5,725 bases of DNA from Bacilli bacterium (GTDB taxonomy: Bacteria > Bacillota_I > Bacilli_A > RF39 > UBA660). The DNA lies in assembly GCA_022793565.1 (NCBI GenBank), contig JAAWDC010000089.1:1-5725 (forward strand), in the 5' to 3' direction. How positions within the stretch are numbered: position 1 is the stretch's first letter; every line of letters starts with the position of its first letter. Shown here piece by piece: positions 1-5,665 of this stretch. The position numbers and the translations under genes were made by a program. The notes under the pieces are model-generated. The model was not told where the DNA came from. It was given only the letters and a program-made list of their open reading frames with translations, and searched no databases.

Positions 1-325
1 GAAAAATGGGAATGAATTGTAGTAAGCTAGAAAAAAAGAATAGTAATAAAACAGAAAGACTACGAATATAATTTTTTTGTAATTCTATTTTTTCTTTTAC
101 AGTTAAATTAATGGTGGTACCAATTCCTGCCGCTACTAAGATAGTAGGAATAGAAACGGGTACTTTTAATAGATAAGAAATCCCTATACTAAGGATGGTG
201 GAGATAATTCCCCAAAGATAAATAAACTTATTGGGAATTTTAATTCCTCTTTGGTTTTCTATAAAGAACAACCCGCAAGTAAAAAATAATGTTAATATAA
301 TATTAGATAGTATTGTAATAGACAT
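1..325 (-). CDS. Partial multi-pass membrane protein of unknown family (C-terminus off the left edge)
   Basis: Reading the minus strand from the ATG at 325-323 gives 108 uninterrupted codons to the window edge, so the gene is 3'-truncated here. The start is supported by a perfect AGGAGG (complement of 333-338) seven bases upstream of the ATG. The translation begins MSITILSNIILTLFFTCG and is strongly hydrophobic. Likely membrane segments lie near residues 4-21, 35-52, 57-73 and 88-106, with short polar links such as ENQRGIKIPNK (about 23-33) and a charged VKEKIELQKN stretch (about 76-85). No catalytic or transport motif is visible in this part and I do not recognise the family. A CAAX-protease-like or other small integral membrane protein is possible, but nothing seen proves it. 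It is transcribed divergently from the nusA operon and has its own -10 box, so it is not part of that operon. Confidence 0.7.
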   Translation of the reverse strand, partial: MSITILSNIILTLFFTCGLFFIENQRGIKIPNKFIYLWGIISTILSIGISYLLKVPVSIPTILVAAGIGTTINLTVKEKIELQKNYIRSLSVLLLFFFSSLLQFIPIF

Positions 326-346
326 GTTTTTTCCTCCTCTAATTCT

Positions 347-352
347 ATTATA
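347..352 (-). promoter_or_regulatory. -10 box for the leftward membrane-protein gene
   Basis: On the minus strand this reads TATAAT, a perfect sigma-A -10 hexamer. It would start transcription near 340, just upstream of the AGGAGG at 338-333, giving a very short 5' UTR. A -35 is poor: the best 17-base-spaced hexamer reads TCTATA on the minus strand. The hexamer is part of the palindrome ATTATAAT (347-354), so a -10-like box is also present on the plus strand, but no -35 or TG extension supports a plus-strand start here. Confidence 0.45.
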
Positions 353-428
353 ATCTTATCATAAAGCCCTATAGAAATGCACAAATTTATCGGATTTTTA
401 AAAAAATCTATGTAAAATAATATTTCTA

Positions 429-437
429 TGCTATAAT
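429..437 (+). promoter_or_regulatory. Extended -10 promoter of the rimP-nusA-ylxR-deaminase-infB operon
   Basis: TGC at 429-431 directly precedes TATAAT at 432-437, which is a textbook extended -10 sigma-A promoter. No good -35 is seen: the hexamer at 17-base spacing (409-414) reads TATGTA. Extended -10 promoters often do without a -35. Transcription is predicted to start near 444-446. It is the best promoter candidate upstream of the first operon gene, and the genes that follow are separated by 28 bases or fewer. Confidence 0.7.
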
Positions 438-447
438 GGAGATACAA

Positions 448-465
448 CGAGTGGGAGACCACTCG
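448..465 (+). promoter_or_regulatory. GNRA-capped leader hairpin at the 5' end of the nusA operon mRNA (candidate NusA-responsive attenuator)
   Basis: CGAGTGG (448-454) and CCACTCG (459-465) form a perfect seven-pair GC-rich stem closed by a GAGA tetraloop (455-458), a GNRA loop. A U-rich but interrupted tract follows (GGTTTTATTTGATTTATT, 465-482). With the promoter at 429-437, the hairpin starts within a few nucleotides of the predicted 5' end. In Bacillus subtilis, NusA is known to autoregulate its operon by stimulating termination in the rimP leader. A stable hairpin with an imperfect U tract is the kind of weak terminator that NusA helps. That it acts this way here is inference. It could instead be a 5' mRNA-stabilising stem. 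Confidence 0.5.
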
Positions 466-664
466 GTTTTATTTGATTTATTGGGGAGAACTCTATAAAA
501 TCTTAAGATACAAGTGAATATGGTAATTGGTAAAGACTAGAACTATTTCTTTTTGTACTACAGAAATAAGTAAATATTACTGTGATTAAATTAAAACTTA
601 AGATGAAAGGGTGATTTGTTTACTACTTTATCTTCAATAAAAATCCAAAAGAAGGGGATAGTGT
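466..664 (+). other. Long untranslated leader upstream of rimP; no known riboswitch recognised
   Basis: About 200 bases separate the leader hairpin from the rimP start. No T-box sequence, tRNA or known riboswitch core is seen, and no reading frame of meaningful length with a ribosome-binding site. What can be seen is a ten-base palindrome ATCTTAAGAT (500-509), an eight-base direct copy CTTAAGAT (502-509 and 597-604), and a short inverted repeat AGTAA-ATA-TTACT (569-581). Because ATCTTAAG at 500-507 is complementary to CTTAAGAT at 597-604, an eight-pair long-range helix is possible. It is AU-rich, so weak. The leader ends with the rimP ribosome-binding site AAGGGG (652-657). Confidence 0.4.
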
Positions 665-919
665 ATGAAAGAGAAGATTTTGGAATCCGTAGGTGATAAG
701 TTAGAAAATCTGAATGTGTTTATTGATGATGTTACTTATGGAAAAGTAGAGGGAGAAAATACATTAACTATCGTTTTAGATAGTGAAGAGATGATTGCTT
801 TGAATCAGGTTGTGATGGCAACTAGGATTTTAAATCCAATTTTGGATCGACTTGATTTGATTGAAGAGTCTTATGTATTAGATGTTTATGCGAAATCAAA
901 AGGAGAGGTAGAAGAATAA
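665..919 (+). CDS. rimP: RimP-like ribosome maturation factor, N-terminal domain only
   Basis: RimP assists 30S subunit assembly in the cytoplasm. The 84-residue product matches the RimP N-terminal alpha/beta domain throughout. An opening helix (MKEKILESVGDKLENL) leads into strands (VFIDDVTYGKVEG, NTLTIVLDSEE), then a helix with the family pattern ending ILNPILDRLDLIEESYVLDV (about 55-74), which aligns with the usual 'ISPLLD...DPI...YxLEVSSPG' of RimP. The normal protein is about 150 residues; here it stops just after that motif, so the whole C-terminal SH3-like domain is absent. The missing part is not a simple frameshift, because nusA begins in the last base of the stop codon. The start is fixed by AAGGGG seven bases upstream and an in-frame TAG at 659-661. 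First gene of the operon, as in other Bacillota. Assignment rests on domain resemblance plus position directly before nusA. Confidence 0.8.
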   Translation: MKEKILESVGDKLENLNVFIDDVTYGKVEGENTLTIVLDSEEMIALNQVVMATRILNPILDRLDLIEESYVLDVYAKSKGEVEE

Positions 920-2043
920 TGAACGGAAAAGGAAAGAAAAGAGAAAGAGAAAAGACACCTGAGAAAGAATTTTTAGAAGCAGTAGAAATCGTTGAAAAAG
1001 AAAAAGGGATTGATCGCGAAATTATTTTTGAATCTATGGAAAACGCTTTAATGGCAGCTTACAAAAGAAGTACAGGGTCTCCAAACTCAAAAGTTGTGAT
1101 TGATAAGAAAACAGGTGCTATTAAAGTATATTCTTATTTAACTGTTGTTGAAGACAATAAAGATGCAGATGGGGATGGGATTGATTTAGATGTTGAAATT
1201 TCACTTACTGAAGCAAGAAAGAGAAATAAGACTTTGAATGTTGGTGATACCATTGACACAGAAATTACACCAAAAGAGGAATTTGGTCGTGTTGCAACAT
1301 CTACTGCAAAACAAGTATTAATTCAAAAGATAAGAGAAGCAGAAAGAAACAGCATTATGGAAGATCTTGGAGATAAACAGGATGAGTTATTAATTGGTAC
1401 TGTAGAATTAGAAGATACAGATAATTATTATATTAATTTGGGAAGAAGTAATGGAATCTTACCAAAGAAAGAGTGTATTCCCGGAGAAAAAATTCAAATG
1501 AATTCACAAGTGAAAGTTTATGTAAGTAAAGTTGATGCTAATAATAAAGGATTATTTATTTTACTATCAAGAACTCATTATGGTTTTATTAAAAGATTAT
1601 TTGAATTAGAGATTCCAGAGATTAGTGATGGAAATGTACTTCTTTATAGTGTTGCAAGAGATGCTGGAAATCGAAGTAAAGTAGCAGTTTATTCAGAAAA
1701 TGATCGAATTGATCCAATTGGTTCTTGTATTGGAGAAAGAGGATCAAGAATTGCTAGAATTTTAGAGGAACTTCATGGAGAAAAGGTCGATATTGTAAAG
1801 TATGATAAAGATCCAGCTATATTTATAGAGAATGCACTTTCTCCTGCTAAAAATTTAAAAGTTCTAATTATGGATCCGAAAAAGCAAGAAGCTCTTGTTG
1901 TTGCAGACGGAGATAATTTTTCTTTGGCAATTGGAAAAAAAGGTAGTAATGCAAAGCTTGCTTCTAGATTAACGCATTATAAGATTGACATTAAAACGAT
2001 CGAACAGGCAAGAGAATCAGGAATTAATTTTAGAGAGGAATAA
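919..2043 (+). CDS. nusA: Transcription termination/antitermination factor NusA
   Basis: NusA binds RNA polymerase and nascent RNA and modulates pausing and intrinsic termination. The 374-residue product has the full Gram-positive architecture. The RNAP-binding N-terminal domain (about 16-145) includes EKEKGIDREIIFESMENAL and the helix TAKQVLIQKIREAERNSI. The S1 domain follows (about 152-220). KH1 carries DPIGSCIGERGSR (GxxG at 272-275) and KH2 carries SLAIGKKGSNAKLASRL (GxxG at 339-342). There are no C-terminal AR repeats, as in Bacillus, and the acidic tail is short. The ATG shares one base with the rimP stop codon (TAATG), so translational coupling is likely, with AGGAGAGG at 901-908. Two oddities stand out. 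A basic extension of about 15 residues (GKGKKREREK) precedes the usual start of the family, with no downstream start codon to replace it. A surface insert DADGDGIDLD (82-91) lies in the N-terminal domain. Confidence 0.97.
   Translation: MNGKGKKREREKTPEKEFLEAVEIVEKEKGIDREIIFESMENALMAAYKRSTGSPNSKVVIDKKTGAIKVYSYLTVVEDNKDADGDGIDLDVEISLTEARKRNKTLNVGDTIDTEITPKEEFGRVATSTAKQVLIQKIREAERNSIMEDLGDKQDELLIGTVELEDTDNYYINLGRSNGILPKKECIPGEKIQMNSQVKVYVSKVDANNKGLFILLSRTHYGFIKRLFELEIPEISDGNVLLYSVARDAGNRSKVAVYSENDRIDPIGSCIGERGSRIARILEELHGEKVDIVKYDKDPAIFIENALSPAKNLKVLIMDPKKQEALVVADGDNFSLAIGKKGSNAKLASRLTHYKIDIKTIEQARESGINFREE
2034..2038 (+). promoter_or_regulatory. Ribosome-binding site that fixes the TTG start of ylxR
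   Basis: AGAGG lies inside the last codons of nusA, ten bases before the TTG at 2049-2051. Upstream in this frame there is no ATG or GTG before a TAG at 2031-2033, and the YlxR family sequence begins right at this codon (MKQKKIPLR). TTG is therefore the only sensible start. A TTG start with a modest ribosome-binding site suggests low-level translation coupled to nusA. Confidence 0.6.
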
Positions 2044-2048
2044 GATTC

Positions 2049-2318
2049 TTGAAACAAAAGAAGATTCCATTGCGTAGTTGTGTTATTACAAGAGAAAAAT
2101 TGCCAAAACAAGAACTTATGAGGATTATCAGAACAACGGATGGGGAAGTTGAAATAGATCTTACTGGAAAAAAGAATGGACGAGGTGCATATATTAAAAA
2201 AGATCTAGCTGTATTAGAAAAGGCAAAGAAGAGTAAAGCTTTAGTTAGATGTTTAGAGGTTGAGATACCAGACTCTGTTTATCAAGAAATAGAAGATGTT
2301 ATAAAACAGGAAATGTAA
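2049..2318 (+). CDS. ylxR: YlxR/RnpM family RNA-binding protein (DUF448)
   Basis: A small basic nucleic-acid-binding protein of the YlxR family. The Bacillus subtilis member has been renamed RnpM because it binds and modulates RNase P. The 89-residue product shows the family hallmarks: KIPLRSCVITREKLPKQELMRI (about 5-26), the acidic strand GEVEIDLTGKKN, and the signature GRGAY at 44-48 followed by IKKDLAVLEKAKKSK. Its length is typical. It lies five bases after the nusA stop codon and starts with TTG, a rare start that is nevertheless the only one available. It occupies the standard position between nusA and infB. The next gene normally expected, the L7Ae-type ylxQ, is absent. Confidence 0.93.
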   Translation: MKQKKIPLRSCVITREKLPKQELMRIIRTTDGEVEIDLTGKKNGRGAYIKKDLAVLEKAKKSKALVRCLEVEIPDSVYQEIEDVIKQEM

Positions 2319-2331
2319 AAATGTTAGTAGT

Positions 2332-2337
2332 AGGGGG
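2332..2337 (+). promoter_or_regulatory. Ribosome-binding site of the tandem deaminase gene
   Basis: AGGGGG sits nine bases before the ATG at 2347. It pairs with the anti-Shine-Dalgarno through one G-U wobble. It lies inside a seven-codon frame, ATG at 2321 to TAG at 2342-2344, that ends two bases before the deaminase start. Translation of that mini-frame could therefore affect initiation of the deaminase, though it may be chance. Confidence 0.5.
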
Positions 2338-2346
2338 ATTTTAGAA

Positions 2347-3396
2347 ATGGCAGGACAAAGAGTTGATTATTTATCTTGGGATGAATACTATATGAGTGTT
2401 GTTGCATTATCTTCGATAAGAAGTGTTTATAGTAATGGTGGTGCATGTTTGGTCGATTCTGATCATAGAATATTATCTATTGGATGTAATCAAGCGCCTT
2501 ATACGGTGTATGATAAAATTCCAGGGGGATTACATCATTTTGTATTAAGCCCTGTTTCTAATGCTTTGTTTACTTTTAAAGGTCGAAGAGCAGAGTTTGA
2601 GGGAGGAACAATTTATTTATCTGATTTTCCAACACCTGAAGATGCTAGAAATTTAGCACAGGCAAGATTACAAAAAGTGATTTATTTACAAGATGTAGAG
2701 GAAAGTACAAATAAAGAGATTGCCAATCGGATTCTAGATACTGCAAAAATTGAAGTGTCTCCTTACATAGAAGGGTACACTCGCGCAGAATATTACGAAT
2801 TTCTTTCTCAATTTCAAACTTTTTTGAAAAAGCATTTAAAAAAGTCGGATGGACCTTTAAATTCTGAAGAGTATTATATGGGAATTGCGATATTATCTGC
2901 TTTAAGAAGTAAAGATCCCTCAACGCAGGTAGGGTCTTGTTTAGTAGATGAAAATGGAAGAATTCTTTCCGTTGGATATAATGGGACTCCTCATGGAATG
3001 AATGATGATTTGCTGCCTTGGCATAGTAATGGTGAAATTACTGGGAATTTACTCGAAGTGAAAGATCCATATGTTGTTCATTCTGAGGTCAATGTTTTGG
3101 ATAATTATCGAGGACAACAAGATGATTTGAGTAATATGAAATTGTATTTGACATTTTCTCCTTGTAATTTATGCACCCAAAGACTTAGTGTCGTAAAACC
3201 AAAAGAAATTATTTGGTTAATGACAAATCCAAAAGTTAGTTGGGAGTATTATGCTATGTGGTTTTCTAAAACAGGAACTAACTATCATTCTTATAATCCA
3301 GAAATGAATTGGGATAAAGCATCTTATCGGGCATTGTTTGATGAAACTACGAAGGTAATAAGAAAACATATAGGAAAACCAGGAAAAATGATGTAA
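2347..3396 (+). CDS. Tandem dCMP-deaminase-family protein: degenerate N-terminal half, zinc-site-bearing C-terminal half
   Basis: The 349-residue product holds two copies of the cytidine/deoxycytidylate deaminase fold. They are about residues 8-140 and 170-300, joined by a helical linker with a lysine-rich end (FLKKHLKKSDG). The copies are visibly homologous: LSWDEYYM (9-16) matches LNSEEYYM (171-178), and ACLVDSDHRILSIG (33-46) matches SCLVDENGRILSVG (197-210). The C-terminal copy keeps the zinc site, H245-S-E247 and P272-C273-N-L-C276, plus RSKDPSTQVG (187-196) and GYNGTPHGMNDDLLPW (210-225), which resemble eukaryotic-type dCMP deaminase (DCTD). In the N-terminal copy the equivalents read SPV (68-70) and PTPED (95-99), so all ligands and the catalytic Glu are gone. 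That half is probably structural or regulatory. Known family members deaminate dCMP to dUMP for dTTP synthesis; the actual substrate here is unknown. An aromatic-rich tail (about 291-327) replaces the usual end. The gene lies 28 bases after ylxR and 24 before infB, in the place of ylxQ. Confidence 0.85.
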   Translation: MAGQRVDYLSWDEYYMSVVALSSIRSVYSNGGACLVDSDHRILSIGCNQAPYTVYDKIPGGLHHFVLSPVSNALFTFKGRRAEFEGGTIYLSDFPTPEDARNLAQARLQKVIYLQDVEESTNKEIANRILDTAKIEVSPYIEGYTRAEYYEFLSQFQTFLKKHLKKSDGPLNSEEYYMGIAILSALRSKDPSTQVGSCLVDENGRILSVGYNGTPHGMNDDLLPWHSNGEITGNLLEVKDPYVVHSEVNVLDNYRGQQDDLSNMKLYLTFSPCNLCTQRLSVVKPKEIIWLMTNPKVSWEYYAMWFSKTGTNYHSYNPEMNWDKASYRALFDETTKVIRKHIGKPGKMM

Positions 3397-3420
3397 AATA
3401 GAAAAAAGGAGGGCGATTAC

Positions 3421-5541
3421 ATGGAAATGAGCGTTTTAGATTATGCGTTAGATATGGGAAAAACAGTCGATGAGGTAATTGAGTTATGTGAGAAGTTGGG
3501 GTTTAATATACAAAATGCTGATGATTTATTAGATCAAGACCAAATTACAATGCTTGATACAGAGATTCAGTTAGATGAGGATACCGTTGTTGAAGATGAT
3601 GGTGTTGAGATCGATTCTGATGAATTCTTTGAAAAGGTGGAGAGTTTGGCTGCCGATACTAAGCTAGATGTTGAACATCACAAAAAGAAAAATAAAGTTA
3701 AGAAGGATAATAAGCAAGATAATAGTAAATTCCTAAAAGATAAAAAGGAACTTTATAAACATAGAGAGAAATTACAGACAAATGAGGTAAAATCAGATGA
3801 TTCTATTATTTTATATAAAAACCATATGACTGTAAAAGATCTTGCTGAAAGTTTAGGTGTTGTATCCAGTGAACTTATTAAAAAGTTGATTGGACTTGGT
3901 ATTATGGCAACAGTAAATCAATCTTTAACATTTGAAGTTGCTGAATTACTTGTTGTAGATTATGATAAAACTCTAAAGGAAGAATCGACTGCTGATATTT
4001 CTAATTTTGAAAAGTATGAGATTATTGATGATGAGAAAGATTTGCAAGAACGTCCTCCAGTTGTAACAATCATGGGACATGTAGACCATGGAAAAACATC
4101 TTTATTAGATGCAATTCGTTCAACTAATGTAGCACTTGGAGAAGCGGGTGGAATTACGCAGGCAATTGGTGCGTATCAAGTAGTTTGTGGTGAAAAGAAG
4201 ATAACGTTTATCGATACTCCAGGACATGAAGCTTTTACAGAGATGCGTGCTAGGGGTGCATCTGTTACGGATGTTGTAATTATTATTGTTGCAGCTGATG
4301 ATGGAGTGATGCCTCAAACAAAAGAAGCTATTGATCATGCAAAGGCTGCTGGAGTTCCAATTATTGTTGCAATTAATAAAATGGATAAACCAGGAGCAAA
4401 TCCAGATCGAGTATTGACAGAATTGGCTGAATATGGAATTACTCCAGAAGAGTGGGGTGGAGATACTATCGTTTGTCGAATCTCTGCAAAGACTCAAGAG
4501 GGAATTCCAGAATTATTAGAAAATATTTTATTAGTTAGTGAACTTGCTAGTTTAAAAGCAAATCCAGCGCGTTATGCAACGGGAACAGTTATTGAATCAA
4601 AGTTAGATAAGCAAGTAGGAAGTATTGCTACATTATTGATTCAAAATGGAACTCTTCGTTTGGGAGATCCAATTGTTGTTGGAACGAGTGTTGGTAAGAT
4701 TAGAACGCTTAAAAATGATAAAGGGCAAGACATTGTAGAAGCGTTACCATCTACACCAGTGGAAATTACAGGACTGAATTTAACTCCAATGGCTGGGGAT
4801 AAGTTTATGGCCTTTGAAACGGAAAAACAAGCAAAGCAGATTGCTGAAGAAAGAACAGTACGTCAAAAGGAATTAACCAATAATAAGCCAGCAATGACTT
4901 TAGAAGACTTATTTGGGCATATTAAAGAGGGAATTCGCGAGATTAATGTAATTATTAAATCTGATGTGAATGGAAGTAGTGAAGCAGTTAAAAATTCTTT
5001 AGAGAAGATTAAGATTGAAGATGTGCGTATTAAAATTATTCGTGCAGGTGTTGGAACAATTACCGAAAGTGATGTAACTTTGGCCAAAGCATCTAATGCG
5101 ATTTTAATCGGATTTAATGTTCGTCCATCTAGTAATATTACAGAAACGGCTAAAGAAGCAGGAATTGAAATACGGACTTATGATATCATTTATAAATTGG
5201 TAGAAGATATGGAAGCTGCCATGAAAGGAATGTTAGAACCTATTTACGAGGAAAAAGTTACTGGAGAAGCTGAAATTCGTCAGATATTCAAATTTTCTAA
5301 GGTTGGAAACATTGCTGGATGCCATATTCTAAATGGTGTTGTTAAAAATGGTAGTGCTGCTAGATTAATTCGAGATGGAATTGTTTTATATACAGGAAAG
5401 ATTAAGTCTATTCAAAGAGAGAAAGATCAAGCGAAAGAGGTTTCTAAAGGAATGGATTGTGGAATTACTTTGGAAAATTACCAAGATATTAAAGAAAAAG
5501 ATATTATTGAAACATTTGATCTAGTTGAGATTAAGAGATAA
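3421..5541 (+). CDS. infB: Translation initiation factor IF-2
   Basis: IF-2 is the GTPase that brings fMet-tRNA to the 30S initiation complex and promotes subunit joining. The 706-residue product is close to the Bacillus length. An IF2_N-like helical domain (about 4-47) is followed by an acidic stretch (about 45-78), a lysine-rich linker (about 87-118) and a second IF2_N domain ([13 protein letters not shown], about 135-180). The G domain has G1 GHVDHGKT (219-226), G2 GGITQ (243-247), G3 DTPGH (265-269), G4 NKMD (319-322) and G5 SAK (355-357). Beta-barrel domain II (about 383-470), domain III (about 485-590) and the tRNA-binding C2 domain (about 605-700) follow. The start is fixed by AGGAGGG (3407-3413) seven bases upstream. 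No internal start with a good ribosome-binding site is seen for a short IF-2 isoform. It is the last gene before the terminator. Confidence 0.98.
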   Translation: MEMSVLDYALDMGKTVDEVIELCEKLGFNIQNADDLLDQDQITMLDTEIQLDEDTVVEDDGVEIDSDEFFEKVESLAADTKLDVEHHKKKNKVKKDNKQDNSKFLKDKKELYKHREKLQTNEVKSDDSIILYKNHMTVKDLAESLGVVSSELIKKLIGLGIMATVNQSLTFEVAELLVVDYDKTLKEESTADISNFEKYEIIDDEKDLQERPPVVTIMGHVDHGKTSLLDAIRSTNVALGEAGGITQAIGAYQVVCGEKKITFIDTPGHEAFTEMRARGASVTDVVIIIVAADDGVMPQTKEAIDHAKAAGVPIIVAINKMDKPGANPDRVLTELAEYGITPEEWGGDTIVCRISAKTQEGIPELLENILLVSELASLKANPARYATGTVIESKLDKQVGSIATLLIQNGTLRLGDPIVVGTSVGKIRTLKNDKGQDIVEALPSTPVEITGLNLTPMAGDKFMAFETEKQAKQIAEERTVRQKELTNNKPAMTLEDLFGHIKEGIREINVIIKSDVNGSSEAVKNSLEKIKIEDVRIKIIRAGVGTITESDVTLAKASNAILIGFNVRPSSNITETAKEAGIEIRTYDIIYKLVEDMEAAMKGMLEPIYEEKVTGEAEIRQIFKFSKVGNIAGCHILNGVVKNGSAARLIRDGIVLYTGKIKSIQREKDQAKEVSKGMDCGITLENYQDIKEKDIIETFDLVEIKR

Positions 5542-5556
5542 TTTATTTGTTAGATT

Positions 5557-5590
5557 AAACTATAGGGTTATTTGATCCTATAGTTTTTTT
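5557..5590 (+). terminator. Intrinsic terminator ending the operon after infB
   Basis: AAACTATAGG (5557-5566) pairs perfectly with CCTATAGTTT (5577-5586). The stem can extend by a G-U and a U-A pair inward, leaving a loop of about six bases. The right arm runs straight into seven T residues (5584-5590). The stem is AU-rich but long. On the minus strand there is no comparable T run, so it works in the infB direction only. It starts 15 bases after the infB stop codon. Confidence 0.9.
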
Positions 5591-5665
5591 CATTAAAACT
5601 CCATTTTTCTATCACGGATATTTCACATAAAAAAAATAAACTAATAGAGAAAGGAGAAAAAATAT

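Noticed and set aside
349..354. TATAAT on the plus strand as a second promoter for the rimP operon
   Set aside because: It is the plus-strand reading of a palindromic -10 box. No -35 or TG extension supports it, whereas the site at 429-437 has a TG extension.
520..540. Short frame (ATG GTA ATT GGT AAA GAC TAG) in the leader as a leader peptide
   Set aside because: Six codons with no ribosome-binding site and no run of regulatory codons.
602..625. AGATGAAAGGGTGATTTG resembles part of a T-box
   Set aside because: Only the AGGGTG core is similar. The GGTACC-like continuation, specifier stem and terminator/antiterminator pair are missing, and T-boxes are not expected before rimP.
2645..2923. 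Open frame of 92 codons on the minus strand inside the deaminase gene
   Set aside because: It is antisense to a well-supported gene and the product has no recognisable motif; a shadow of the coding strand.
2347..3396. The deaminase as a phage-defence dCTP/dCMP deaminase
   Set aside because: Defence deaminases of the AvcD type carry a P-loop NTPase-like part, which is absent here, and the gene sits in a housekeeping operon. Defence is not excluded but nothing in the sequence supports it.
4120..4497. Open frame of 125 codons on the minus strand inside the infB G domain
   Set aside because: It mirrors the highly conserved GTPase region. Its low-complexity Ser/Asn/Ile/Cys-rich translation is typical of antisense shadows.
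4863..5087. Open frame of 74 codons on the minus strand inside infB
   Set aside because: It lies wholly within IF-2 domain III on the opposite strand and has no recognisable product.
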